A stretch of DNA of 64,000 nucleotides from Bacteroidales bacterium (GTDB lineage Bacteria > Bacteroidota > Bacteroidia > Bacteroidales > Marinilabiliaceae): NCBI GenBank assembly GCA_017960905.1, contig JAGCYH010000011.1, forward strand, positions 1 to 64,000, written 5' to 3'. A model generated the notes under the pieces. It was not told the origin of the DNA, did no database searches, and worked only from the letters and a program-made list of their open reading frames with translations. The translations under genes were made by a program, and so were the position numbers. Shown here piece after piece: positions 33,459 through 42,038 of the stretch (positions are counted from its first letter, which is position 1; each line of letters opens with the position of its first letter).

Positions 33459-35882
33459 TCACAAATTCGCCACTTTGATAATGTCGGCGAAGACACCGGA
33501 AGCGGTAACGTCGGCACCGGCACCGTAGCCTTTGATGAGCATCGGGTGCGCCTTGTAATTGTCCGAATTGATGAGGACAATGTTATTGCTGCCTTCGAGA
33601 AAATAGAGCGGGTCGTGCTCATCGACTTCTTTGAAGCCGATGCGAGCCTTGCCGTTTTCGAAAGTGGCCACATAACGCAGCACAAGATGCTTGTTTTCAA
33701 GCTCTTGGCGGCGACGTTCGAACTCGCCGTCGAGCTCGGCTACTTTCGTCATGAACTCTTCCACGCTGTTGGTGTCGAGGTATTTCTGCGGCACGAAAGG
33801 TGTCTTGTCAATATCCTCAATATCAAGTTTATAGCCCGCTTCGCGGGCGAGAATCAGAATCTTGCGCGCCACATCGGTACCGCTGAGGTCGATGCGCGGG
33901 TCGGGTTCGCTGTAGCCTTTCTCTTTGGCTTCGGCAATGATTTTCGAGAGTGGCTTGTCGGCCGAAAGTTCGTTGCAGATGAAGTTGAGCGTACCCGAGA
34001 GTACGGCTTCGAGCTTCAGAATGCGGTCGCCGCTCTTAATGAGGTCGTTAATGGGCGAGATGATAGGCAGAGCCGCGCCCACATTGGTCTCGTAGTGGAA
34101 TTTCACGCCTTTGTCTTTCGCGGTGCGTTTAAGCTTTATGTAGTGTTCGTAAGCCGACGAACTTGCTATCTTATTGGCAGTTACGACGTTGATGTTGTTC
34201 TCGAGCATCGTATCGTACACAGCGGCCACATCGCTGCTCGCAGTGCAGTCGACGAAGACGCTGTTGGCCAGGTTGAGCTCTTTGATGGCGTCGGCAAACG
34301 TTTGCGGCGACGATTGCTGGCCGTTGGCCAGCAAGTCGCGCACCTGCGACGGGTCGATGCCTTGCGGATTGAGTATCATGCGCTTTGAGTTGGCCACGCC
34401 GGCGATGCGAATCACAAGACGGTCGCTGTTTTTGAGCTTTTCGGCCTGCGCCTGCAGTTTCTCAAGCAGTTTTCCGCCTACAGTGCCAATGCCGGCAAGG
34501 AAGATATGAAGTACCTGATAATGACTCAGGAAGAACGCATCGTGAATGACGTTGAGCGATTTCTTCAGGTCTTCGTCTTTTATCACAAATGAGATATTGA
34601 CTTCCGATGCGCCTTGTGCAATGGCATAAACATTTATGCCATTGACACCCAATGCGTTGAACAACATGCCCGAAACGCCCGAACTATGTTTCATTCGGTT
34701 GCCGACAATGGCAACCACGGCCATTCCGGCCTCTATGCGCACGTCGCCGACGTGCTCGGCCGATATCTCGCGGGCAAACTCTTCGTTGATGGCCTCGGCA
34801 GCGCGCTCGGCGTCTTTGGCCTCAACAACAATGCTGATGCTGTTTTCCGACGATGCCTGCGAGATGAGAATGACGTTGATGAACGACGATGCCAGCGCGC
34901 GGAACAGACGCATTGAAAGTCCGGAAACGCCGACCATTCCTACGCAGTGCAATGTGAGCAGGCTCACATTGCGTATCGACGAGATGCCCTTTATCTTGCT
35001 GTCGGGCTCGCGTGTCTCGTCGCCGTCGATGCGAGTGCCTTCGAAAGTCGGATTGAACGTATTTTTTATATAAATCGGAATGTCTTTGCGCAGCACGGGC
35101 AGAATGGTTGGCGGATAAATCACTTTCGCACCAAAGTGCGAAAGCTCCATCGCCTCGGCGTATGTGAGGTGGTCGAGCGTGTAGGCGCGGCTAATGATGC
35201 GAGGGTCGGCCGACATGAAGCCGTCGACATCGGTCCAAATCTCAAGCACTTCGGCGTCGAGAGCGGCGGCTATTATAGCCGCCGTATAGTCCGAACCGCC
35301 ACGGCCGAGTGTAGTGGGCTCGTCTTGTTCGTTCGACGAGATGAAGCCCGGAAAAATGTTCACCTCGGCGAGTTGCGGGCGTATGGCCGCAATGTTGTCG
35401 GCAGTAAGCTGCTCAATGACCTGGTTGCGCTGGCCTATTCTCTGCGTTTTGATGAGTTGCTGACTGTTGAACCATTTGGCTTCGGGCATCAACTGGCTCA
35501 GAATGAGCGAACTGATGCGTTCGCCGAAACCAGAAATGGTGTCGAGACTGCGCGAGCTTAGCTCGCGCAACAGGTTGACGCCTTTGAGCAGGCTTGCCAA
35601 GTCGGCAAAGAGCGGCTCGAGTTTCGACATGACAGCGCTTTTTTTGTCGCCGAAAAGCTCGGCGACAATGTCGTCGTGCTTTTTGATTATGGCGTTGTAG
35701 GCCGATTCGTAGTCGTCACCTTTGCAGGCGAGCGACGCTGCCGAAAGCAGCATGTCGGTAACACCACTTACAGCCGACACAACAGCGCAGACAGGTTTGT
35801 CGTGCGCGAGAATTATTTTTCTGACTTCGTTTATGCTTTTGGCGCTTCCCATCGAAGTGCCACCAAATTTCAATACTTTCAT
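33459..35882 (-). CDS. thrA: Bifunctional aspartokinase/homoserine dehydrogenase
   Basis: A 807-residue fusion catalysing steps 1 and 3 of threonine synthesis. The N-terminal kinase has KFGGTSMGS (ATP site) and TTLGRGGSDYTAA. The centre has two ACT domains that bind threonine for feedback control. The homoserine dehydrogenase begins IFLAGIGTVGGKLLEKLQ (NADP site), followed by FHYETNVGAALPII and SLSGTLNFICNEL-type motifs. First gene of the operon. Several perfect inverted repeats (34314-34334, 34619-34644, 34949-34972, 35123-35144, 35549-35569) lie within it. A leader-peptide candidate precedes it. Confidence 0.95.
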   Translation of the reverse strand: MKVLKFGGTSMGSAKSINEVRKIILAHDKPVCAVVSAVSGVTDMLLSAASLACKGDDYESAYNAIIKKHDDIVAELFGDKKSAVMSKLEPLFADLASLLKGVNLLRELSSRSLDTISGFGERISSLILSQLMPEAKWFNSQQLIKTQRIGQRNQVIEQLTADNIAAIRPQLAEVNIFPGFISSNEQDEPTTLGRGGSDYTAAIIAAALDAEVLEIWTDVDGFMSADPRIISRAYTLDHLTYAEAMELSHFGAKVIYPPTILPVLRKDIPIYIKNTFNPTFEGTRIDGDETREPDSKIKGISSIRNVSLLTLHCVGMVGVSGLSMRLFRALASSFINVILISQASSENSISIVVEAKDAERAAEAINEEFAREISAEHVGDVRIEAGMAVVAIVGNRMKHSSGVSGMLFNALGVNGINVYAIAQGASEVNISFVIKDEDLKKSLNVIHDAFFLSHYQVLHIFLAGIGTVGGKLLEKLQAQAEKLKNSDRLVIRIAGVANSKRMILNPQGIDPSQVRDLLANGQQSSPQTFADAIKELNLANSVFVDCTASSDVAAVYDTMLENNINVVTANKIASSSAYEHYIKLKRTAKDKGVKFHYETNVGAALPIISPINDLIKSGDRILKLEAVLSGTLNFICNELSADKPLSKIIAEAKEKGYSEPDPRIDLSGTDVARKILILAREAGYKLDIEDIDKTPFVPQKYLDTNSVEEFMTKVAELDGEFERRRQELENKHLVLRYVATFENGKARIGFKEVDEHDPLYFLEGSNNIVLINSDNYKAHPMLIKGYGAGADVTASGVFADIIKVANL
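34619..34644. repeat. Intragenic perfect inverted repeat (12-bp arms, 2-nt loop)
   Basis: In thrA CAATGGCATAAA and its exact complement flank CA. Encodes GVNGINVYAIAQG, an ACT-domain strand that is normal for the family. Confidence 0.92.
34949..34972. repeat. Intragenic perfect inverted repeat (11-bp arms, 2-nt loop)
   Basis: In thrA GCAATGTGAGC and its exact complement flank AG. Encodes SLLTLHCVG. Confidence 0.92.
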
Positions 35883-35901
35883 TTTTGTAAATTATGTTGA
35901 A

Positions 35902-36060
35902 GCTTGCACAAAGTGCAAGCATTCTGTTCGACTTTGAATTGCTAAAATATTATATATGAGAATATTACAACCCACAAGGGGTCGTGCCTTTCGAGCTTGT
36001 AGAGTATCGCATATTGGTTATCATAACTCCTTAATATTTCAAGGCACGAAGTTACACTTT
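35902..36060 (-). promoter_or_regulatory. Leader region of the threonine operon
   Basis: On the minus strand a TTTTTTTG box, 20 nt, and TAACTTCG (close to TAnnTTTG) mark a promoter at about 36082-36047. Then AAGGAG and a 19-codon frame (35965-36024) follow. The segment also contains the pair CGTGCCTT/AAGGCACG, which could fold the leader start into a stem, and a hairpin GCTTGCAC-AAA-GTGCAAGC (35902-35920) just before thrA. The hairpin lacks a T-run, so a classical attenuator is not proven. Confidence 0.4.
35965..36024 (-). CDS. Possible threonine operon leader peptide
   Basis: Frame MITNMRYSTSSKGTTPCGL, 19 residues, with four Thr and one Ile, just after AAGGAG (only 2 nt from the first ATG; the second ATG, at codon 5, has 14 nt). 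It sits alone between a promoter-like signal and thrA. Thr/Ile enrichment is what a thr attenuator peptide shows, but the count is modest compared with E. coli ThrL. The length equals that of the trp leaders found elsewhere in this window. Could be chance. Confidence 0.3.
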   Translation of the reverse strand: MITNMRYSTSSKGTTPCGL

Positions 36061-36095
36061 TATTGGTTATTTACCAAAAAAAGATGTATAAGAAA

Positions 36096-37913
36096 TCAAT
36101 TAGCAAATTGGCTGTTGTAAATGCCTGAATATACGCCGTTTGGGCTAATGAGCTGTGCATGAGTGCCTTGCTCAACAATCTGACCGTTGTCGATGACGAG
36201 AATTTTGTCGGCGTTTTTGATGGTGCTGAGGCGGTGTGCTATGATGATGCACGTGCGTCCGCGCGTGAGGTTGTTGATAGCTTTCTGAATGAGAATTTCG
36301 GTACGTGTGTCGATATTGCTTGTGGCTTCGTCGAAGATGAGGATGGGCGCGTCGGAGCAAACGGCGCGGGCTATGGTGAGCAGCTGCCGCTGGCCGTGGC
36401 TGATGTCGGCGCCTTGTTCGCGCAGTGTGGTGTCGTAACGGCTTGGCAGACGGTCGATTAGCTTGTCGGCATTGGCTGCCTTGGCGGCCAATGCGATGGT
36501 GTCGTCCGATGCGTCAATATTGCCGTAGGCAATGTTGTACCGAACCGATTCGGAAAATAGATACGGCTCTTGCAACACAATGCTCATGGCGTTGCGCAGA
36601 CTGTGCTGCGTATACTGGCGGATGTCTTTCCCATCGATGCGTATAGAGCCTTCGGTGATGTCGTAGAAACGCGTCAGAAGGTTGATGATTGTGGTTTTTC
36701 CGGCTCCAGTAGAACCAACGACAGCCACCACTTCGTCGGGTTCGGCGGTAAATGTGATTCCGTGAAGTATCTCTTTATCAGCATTATAGCCAAAATGTAC
36801 GTTGCTGAATTCGATGTGTCCGCGTGGAGCGGCAAGTTCTACGGCATCGGGCGCGTCGGTTATCTCGGGCGTCTCGTCGAGTAGGCGGAAGATGCGTTCT
36901 GCGCCGGCAATGGCCGACTGCACTGAGTTCAATTGCGTTGCAATTGAATTTATCGGTCGTTGGAAATTCCTCGTATAGAGCAAAAACGACTGAATGACGC
37001 CCACCGTGATGCTTCCGCCGTAGGCGAGGGTAGCGCCCACGATGGTAACAAGTATGTACGATGTGTTGTCGAGCACGCGCATAAGTGGCATTATCAAACC
37101 GCTGTATATCTGTGCTTTAACACCCGTGGCGCGCACGTCGGCATTCAGTTTTTCAAACGTTTTAATCTGGCTCTCTTCTTGTCCGAAACTGCGTATCACC
37201 TTCAGTCCGCTTATCGATTCCTCAACCATGCCGTTCATATTGCCGAGAGCAGTTTGCTGAAGTGTGAAATATTTGCGTGTGCGGTTGATGATGAATTTGC
37301 TCAGCAGAATAACCAACGGCACAGTGGCGCATGTGGCAAGAGTGAGTTGCCAGCTGAGTTGAACCATTACCACAACGCATCCGATGAGTGTCAGAATGCT
37401 TGTAAGTAGCTGAATTACAGTGTGTCCGAGTGCGTCGCGAATGAGTTCTACATCGGATGTGAAATGGCTCATTATGCTGCCGCGCATGTGGTTGTCGTAG
37501 TAACGCAGACTGAGCTGGTGCAGCTTGTCGATGACGTCGGTGCGCATGCGCCCGACGATGCGTTGCGTCATGAGTGTCATGCCGTATTCCTGCAGCCAGC
37601 TGACGCCTGCCGAAACGATGTAAATGGCCACAAAGAGAATGAGCATTTGCGTGAGCAGACCGAAATCGACCTCGCCGCCGTTGCCAACGCACAACGCTAT
37701 GCACTCGTCGATGGCTCGGCCCAAAATGTACGGTCCGGCAATGGTGCAGCCTACCGTTACGCCCGAGAGCAGCAACAGCACCACGAAAAGCGCAACGTGC
37801 CCTTTCCAGTATCTGAGCAGGCGCACAATGGTGGCTTTGGGCTTTTGGGCCTTGTCGATTTTGGCGCCCATCTGCGCCATTCGTCTGTTTGTTACCGATA
37901 TTCCCTTTGCCAT
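36096..37913 (-). CDS. ABC exporter subunit with canonical catalytic residues
   Basis: A 605-residue half-transporter: six membrane helices (residues ~30-330) then an ATPase domain. Walker A is GSTGAGKTTIINLL, Walker B ILIFDEATSNID with the catalytic Glu, and the switch His is in AHRLSTIKNAD. Its signature, however, is DISHGQRQLL instead of LSGGQ. It is the second gene of a pair with a partner 10 bp upstream (37924-39636). The two fit a heterodimeric type IV exporter (TM287/288 or LmrCD class) for lipids, peptides or drugs. Substrate unknown. Confidence 0.9.
   Translation of the reverse strand: MAKGISVTNRRMAQMGAKIDKAQKPKATIVRLLRYWKGHVALFVVLLLLSGVTVGCTIAGPYILGRAIDECIALCVGNGGEVDFGLLTQMLILFVAIYIVSAGVSWLQEYGMTLMTQRIVGRMRTDVIDKLHQLSLRYYDNHMRGSIMSHFTSDVELIRDALGHTVIQLLTSILTLIGCVVVMVQLSWQLTLATCATVPLVILLSKFIINRTRKYFTLQQTALGNMNGMVEESISGLKVIRSFGQEESQIKTFEKLNADVRATGVKAQIYSGLIMPLMRVLDNTSYILVTIVGATLAYGGSITVGVIQSFLLYTRNFQRPINSIATQLNSVQSAIAGAERIFRLLDETPEITDAPDAVELAAPRGHIEFSNVHFGYNADKEILHGITFTAEPDEVVAVVGSTGAGKTTIINLLTRFYDITEGSIRIDGKDIRQYTQHSLRNAMSIVLQEPYLFSESVRYNIAYGNIDASDDTIALAAKAANADKLIDRLPSRYDTTLREQGADISHGQRQLLTIARAVCSDAPILIFDEATSNIDTRTEILIQKAINNLTRGRTCIIIAHRLSTIKNADKILVIDNGQIVEQGTHAQLISPNGVYSGIYNSQFAN
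36928..36948. repeat. Intragenic perfect inverted repeat (9-bp arms, 3-nt loop)
   Basis: In the ABC gene TTCAATTGC and its complement flank GTT. Confidence 0.8.
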
Positions 37914-37923
37914 TGCCGATGAT

Positions 37924-39636
37924 TTAAACAGATTGTTGCGATTCGCATATTTCGCGGTATATGCCGCATCTCTGCAGCAGCTTGTCGTGCGTGCCCTGGT
38001 CGACGAGTTCGCCGTTCTCGAGAATGAGAATCAGGTCGGCATCTTTGATGGTGCTAATACGCTGTGCTATAATCACTTTGGTTGCCGGAAGCTCTTTAAG
38101 TGTCTGGCGCAGAAGAGCTTCTGTCTTGAGATCGACGGCGCTAAGGCAGTCGTCGAGAATGAGAATGTCGGGGCGGCCAATGAGCGTGCGGGCTATGGCA
38201 AGACGTTGCCGCTGGCCGCCCGAGAGGTTGACGCCTTGCTGGCTCACTTGCTGGTTGATGCCGTCGGGGAGCGACTGCACGAAGTCGTATATTTGCGCTT
38301 GCTTGCAAGCGCAAATGATGTCGTCGTCGGTAGCGTCGGGGCGGCCCCAGCGCAGGTTGTCGGCTATGGTGCCCGAGAAGAGGAACGACTGCTGCATGAC
38401 AATGCCCACGTGTCGGCGCAATTCATTGGTAGAGAGCTTGTTGATGTCGGTGCCGCTGATGCTGATGCGCCCTTCGGTGGCATCGTAGAAACGCGCCATA
38501 AGCAGTGCCAGTGTGCTTTTGCCCGAACCCGTGCCGCCAACAATGGCAATAGTCTGTCCCGAGCCTATCCCGAAACTGATGTTGCGCAGCGTGTAGCTGG
38601 CGCTGTTCGGGTCGTATTTGAACGAGACATTGTCGAATTGTATTGCATTTGCGCTTGGCGCAAATGCCTTATTGCCAGCCGATTGCGCTATGTTGTTTTC
38701 GGTAAGCAGTACTTCGTTGATGCGCGAAAGCGAAGCTTTCGCTTCGGTCATCGACATTATCACGTGCGACGCCATCATGAGCGACATCAGAATCTGCGTC
38801 AGGTAGTTGGTGCAGGCCATTATATCGCCCACGTTGATGCTCTGTGCCTCTACGAGGCGTGCGCCGTAATAGACTATTACGGCGATGCCGATGTTGAGAA
38901 TGAGCGACATGACAGGCCCGAGCAGAATAATGCGCCGGCTGACTTTTAAGTTGGTCTCTATCAGGTCGTTATTGGCTTGTGCAAAGCGTTTTTTCTCCCT
39001 CTCTTCTTGTCCGTAAGCCTTTATCACGCGAACGCCGGCGAGCGTCTCCTGCACAACGGTGTTGAGGCGGTCGGTGCGCTGCTGCACTACCATGAAAAGC
39101 GGAAATGATTTTTTGAGAATAAAAATGATGCTGAACGTCAGTATTGGCAAGAGAATGAGCAATATAGACGAGATGCCGAGATCGATTGACAATACCATGA
39201 AAATGGCGCCTATAAACATGAACGGCGCTCGGTAGAGCAGCCGCATAGAGGCCTGAATGACACTCTGTACTCGCGATACGTCGCTCGTCATGCGGGTTAT
39301 GAGCGAGCCAGTCTGCAGGTTGTCGATGCTGCTGAACGACAGGTAGCTTATTTTGCGGAAGACGGCCGACCGCATGTCGGCACCGAAACTGTAGGCCACG
39401 TGCCCGGCGGCTATTATCGACAGCACACCGCCCAACATACCTACAAGCGTGATTATGAGCATCTTAATGCCTTCTGGAAGAATTATCGAAGTGTTGCCCC
39501 CAAGCACGCCTTCGTTGACAATGCCCGACATAATGTCGGGCTGTATCAGCTCGGCGACCACTTCGACCGTTACAAACACAGGCGACAGTATTGTCAGCAG
39601 CAGATGCGGACGTAGGAATCGTAATAACTCTTTCAA
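37924..39636 (-). CDS. ABC exporter subunit with degenerate ATP site
   Basis: A 570-residue half-transporter, first gene of the pair. Six helices precede the ATPase domain with Walker A GGTGSGKSTLALLMA and a canonical signature NLSGGQRQRLAIA. The Walker B is ILILDDCLSAVD, so the catalytic Glu is Asp, and the switch His is Gln (IIAQRISTIKDAD). Together with the ISHGQ signature of its partner, one of the two composite sites is degenerate and the other intact, the usual asymmetry of heterodimeric exporters. Perfect inverted repeats are at 38291-38316, 38645-38667 and 38724-38742. Confidence 0.9.
   Translation of the reverse strand: MKELLRFLRPHLLLTILSPVFVTVEVVAELIQPDIMSGIVNEGVLGGNTSIILPEGIKMLIITLVGMLGGVLSIIAAGHVAYSFGADMRSAVFRKISYLSFSSIDNLQTGSLITRMTSDVSRVQSVIQASMRLLYRAPFMFIGAIFMVLSIDLGISSILLILLPILTFSIIFILKKSFPLFMVVQQRTDRLNTVVQETLAGVRVIKAYGQEEREKKRFAQANNDLIETNLKVSRRIILLGPVMSLILNIGIAVIVYYGARLVEAQSINVGDIMACTNYLTQILMSLMMASHVIMSMTEAKASLSRINEVLLTENNIAQSAGNKAFAPSANAIQFDNVSFKYDPNSASYTLRNISFGIGSGQTIAIVGGTGSGKSTLALLMARFYDATEGRISISGTDINKLSTNELRRHVGIVMQQSFLFSGTIADNLRWGRPDATDDDIICACKQAQIYDFVQSLPDGINQQVSQQGVNLSGGQRQRLAIARTLIGRPDILILDDCLSAVDLKTEALLRQTLKELPATKVIIAQRISTIKDADLILILENGELVDQGTHDKLLQRCGIYREICESQQSV
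38291..38316. repeat. Intragenic perfect inverted repeat (11-bp arms, 4-nt loop)
   Basis: In the ABC gene ATTTGCGCTTG and its complement flank CTTG, coding for ICACKQAQIYDF. Another with 10-bp arms (GCATTTGCGC, loop TTG) at 38645-38667 shares the arm core ATTTGCGC. Confidence 0.92.
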
Positions 39637-39652
39637 AATCAGCAGTTTGTTG

Positions 39653-39672
39653 GCCGCACGCTAGCGTGCGGC
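39653..39672. repeat. Palindrome in the ABC/PAP2 divergent gap
   Basis: GCCGCACGC and its complement flank TA, 17 bp upstream of the ABC start codon. No T-run; might be an operator or one more hairpin of the genome-wide type. Confidence 0.7.
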
Positions 39673-39725
39673 AGATATTAGCGCAAAATTATATTATTTT
39701 TGTCGGAAAAAATCTCATTTACCAT

Positions 39726-39733
39726 TATATTTG
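39726..39733 (+). promoter_or_regulatory. Promoter -7 element of PAP2 gene
   Basis: TATATTTG, perfect TAnnTTTG, 25 bp before the start at 39759. A TTTTTG box is 23 nt upstream, slightly far. Confidence 0.5.
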
Positions 39734-39758
39734 CCCTTCGAAAATAAACAGACAGAAA

Positions 39759-40472
39759 ATGGACTCTTTGGTATTTCTCGATAAAGAGCTGACGCTCTTT
39801 ATGAACAGTTTCAACAATAGTTTTTTTGATATATTCTTTTATCAATATACCAGCACGTGGGTGTGGTTGCCGTTCTACTTGGTACTGGCTTGGTTGCTTT
39901 TCAGCCGCCAGAACATACAGTGCGTGGCTACGCTCTTCTTCATCGCAGTTCTCATCGTGGCAGCCGACCAGATAGCGTCGGGCATTTGCAAGCCTATATT
40001 CGAGCGGTTGCGACCTTCGCACGACGACACGCTGCAGTATATGGTTCACTTGGTCAACGACCGACGCGGCGGAATGTTCGGTTTCATGTCGTCGCACGCC
40101 GCAAACACCTTTGCGCTGGCGACATTCATGTCGCTCATCATACGGCGTCGTTTCGTAACGTTCTCATTCGTTGTTTGGGCGTTAATTAATTCATATTCAC
40201 GACTTTATCTCGGACTTCACTACATAGGCGATTTGCTTTGCGGCGCTCTGTTGGGCATCATTCTGGCAGCAATAGCCTATCAGATATATCTGCGTGCATC
40301 GTTGCGTTTCTTTGTCATTTCGCACCACAACAAGCGCACGCTCAAATCGGGCTTGGCCGAGATGTTCGGTCGCACGCAGCCGCTCGTCGTAGGGTGGGCG
40401 TTCTGGTTTACGGTGGCTGTGCTGCTCATCAGTGCCAAACTAATGCTCTCGTACAATGGAATTGCTTGTTGA
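39759..40472 (+). CDS. PAP2-family membrane phosphatase
   Basis: A 237-residue inner-membrane enzyme with about five to six helices. The three phosphatase motifs are present: KPIFERLRP (K-x6-RP), the SSHA of FGFMSSHAANTF, and SRLYLGLHYIGD (SR-x5-H-x3-D). The family dephosphorylates undecaprenyl pyrophosphate, phosphatidic acid or lipid A. ATG 39759 is chosen since it follows a promoter; a longer in-frame extension is antisense to the ABC promoter region. It overlaps rsmE by 17 bp. Confidence 0.88.
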   Translation: MDSLVFLDKELTLFMNSFNNSFFDIFFYQYTSTWVWLPFYLVLAWLLFSRQNIQCVATLFFIAVLIVAADQIASGICKPIFERLRPSHDDTLQYMVHLVNDRRGGMFGFMSSHAANTFALATFMSLIIRRRFVTFSFVVWALINSYSRLYLGLHYIGDLLCGALLGIILAAIAYQIYLRASLRFFVISHHNKRTLKSGLAEMFGRTQPLVVGWAFWFTVAVLLISAKLMLSYNGIAC

Positions 40473-41160
40473 TGAGGCATTTGACGGCAGTGCGCATCTC
40501 TGCGAAGAAGAGAGCCGCCACTGCGTGAGCGTCATGCGGCATCGTGTCGGCGACGAAGTCGCCGTCACCGATGGCCGAGGCCATTTGTTCCATTGCCGCA
40601 TAGCCGATGCAAACAGCAAAAAATGCTCACTTTCAGTAATTTCCACAGAGACGGTGCCGCCGCCGCGGCACCATCTGCACATGGCTGTGGCGCCCACGAA
40701 GAATACCGACCGATTCGAATGGTTTGTTGAAAAAGCCACCGAGATGGGCGTAGGCGAGATAACACCTATAGTTTGCGACCACTCGGAGCGCACAAGGTTG
40801 CGCCTCGACAGGCTTCGGCGACTTGTGATTGCCGCATCGAAACAGTCGCGCAAATATTATTTGCCGCAGATAAACGAACCTGTTGAATGTAAAACATTGA
40901 TAAAGAGTGTAAAAGAACAGCAGCGCTTTATACTTCATTGCGAAGAGAACCAGAAGGAGCATTTGTTCAATCTGATCGACCAAGCGTCTGACATACTGAT
41001 ACTTATTGGTCCCGAAGGCGATTTCTCGGCCGACGAGATATCATTGGCCAAGGCCAATGATTTTCGCGAAGCCACACTCGGCGAAGAGCGTCTGCGCACC
41101 GAAACAGCCGCCATGGTGGCTTGCTGCGTGGCCAACACTAAGCTGAAAGTGGGTTTTTAA
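40456..41160 (+). CDS. rsmE: 16S rRNA (uracil1498-N3)-methyltransferase
   Basis: A 234-residue SPOUT methyltransferase that adds a methyl group to U1498 in the small subunit, with SAM as donor. The N-terminal PUA-like part has HCVSVMRHRVGDEVAVTDG. The trefoil knot is visible as ILIGPEGDFSADEI and, 20 residues on, ATLGEERLRTETAA. Length normal. It overlaps the PAP2 gene by 17 bp, so the two are co-translated. A near-palindrome (ATCATTGGCC-AA-GGCCAATGAT, 41040-41061) encodes the stretch SLAKANDF. Confidence 0.93.
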   Translation: MELLVDEAFDGSAHLCEEESRHCVSVMRHRVGDEVAVTDGRGHLFHCRIADANSKKCSLSVISTETVPPPRHHLHMAVAPTKNTDRFEWFVEKATEMGVGEITPIVCDHSERTRLRLDRLRRLVIAASKQSRKYYLPQINEPVECKTLIKSVKEQQRFILHCEENQKEHLFNLIDQASDILILIGPEGDFSADEISLAKANDFREATLGEERLRTETAAMVACCVANTKLKVGF

Positions 41161-41192
41161 TTCCAAAATATCACAATTAACTCTTATGGCTT

Positions 41193-41732
41193 ATGATAAA
41201 CGAAATGCTTGCGTACAACAAAAAGTTTGTTGAGGAGAAACGCTACGAACAATTCCGCACATCGAAGTTTCCCGACAAGAAAATAGCTATAGTGACGTGC
41301 ATGGACACACGCTTGGTGGAACTTCTGCCCAATGCTCTCGGCATCAAGAATGGCGATGTGAAAATAATAAAAAACGCCGGCGGCACCATAACCAATCCGT
41401 TCGACAGCACAGTAAGAAGTATTATTGTCGCGGTTTACGAACTGGGAGTCAATGAGATAATGGTCATAGGCCATACCAACTGCGGCGTGCAGGGCATGAA
41501 CCCCGACGAAATGCTGCACCTTATGCGCGAGCGCGGCATCGACGACGAACACATAAACCTCATGCGGCATTGCGGCATCGATCTGGACTCGTGGCTCAAA
41601 GGGTTCGACAACACCGAAGCGGCCGTGCTCGAAACCGTCGACCTTGTGAAAAACCATCCGCTTATCCCTCACGACATTACGGTCAGAGGCTATATAATGA
41701 ATTCGGAGACTGGTGAACTTACAACTTTGTAG
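41193..41732 (+). CDS. Beta-class carbonic anhydrase
   Basis: A 179-residue zinc enzyme that interconverts CO2 and bicarbonate. The metal ligands are seen in IVTCMDTRL (Cys, Asp-Arg dyad) and VIGHTNCGVQG (His, Cys). The subclass with a short C-terminus matches the YP_-type beta-CAs of anaerobes. 32 bp after rsmE with no terminator seen, so possibly one operon. Cytoplasmic. Confidence 0.92.
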   Translation: MINEMLAYNKKFVEEKRYEQFRTSKFPDKKIAIVTCMDTRLVELLPNALGIKNGDVKIIKNAGGTITNPFDSTVRSIIVAVYELGVNEIMVIGHTNCGVQGMNPDEMLHLMRERGIDDEHINLMRHCGIDLDSWLKGFDNTEAAVLETVDLVKNHPLIPHDITVRGYIMNSETGELTTL

Positions 41733-41752
41733 GTTTTTACTTAAAATATTAT

Positions 41753-41760
41753 TATTTTTG
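41753..41760 (+). promoter_or_regulatory. Promoter -7 element of lipoprotein/SpoIIE operon
   Basis: TATTTTTG matches TAnnTTTG and lies 26 bp before the start of the lipoprotein gene. A TTTG box is 23 nt upstream. Confidence 0.5.
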
Positions 41761-41786
41761 CCTTTTAAAGTTAAAATTCTACTTAA

Positions 41787-42026
41787 ATGATACGTTTTAT
41801 ATTTGGATTATTCGTCGTTTTGATGTTTGCTTCGTGCCAAAACAAGGCCGAGGTAAAAACCGACACTGTAGATGTTGAATGCACTGAAAATCAGTGCATT
41901 GATAGTTTAAACATACAATCAGCCGATACTCTTGAAGCTCTGCCGACCGACACGGTCGGCATCGACGATCCGATACGCAAAGCAGCTCTGAAATCGGCTA
42001 AGAAGACAGTGAAAAAGACCAGATAA
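41787..42026 (+). CDS. Small putative lipoprotein
   Basis: A 79-residue protein with a lipoprotein signal: a hydrophobic stretch FIFGLFVVLMFASC with the Cys of the lipobox at position 17. The mature part is acidic in the middle (DTVDVECTENQC, then a DTVGIDDP) and ends in a Lys-rich tail (ALKSAKKTVKKTR). No domain recognised. It lies 12 bp before the SpoIIE phosphatase and shares its promoter, so it may be a small envelope partner. A perfect 10-bp-arm hairpin (41878-41900) codes for ECTENQCI. Confidence 0.7.
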   Translation: MIRFIFGLFVVLMFASCQNKAEVKTDTVDVECTENQCIDSLNIQSADTLEALPTDTVGIDDPIRKAALKSAKKTVKKTR

Positions 42027-42038
42027 AAGGGTGTAGCT

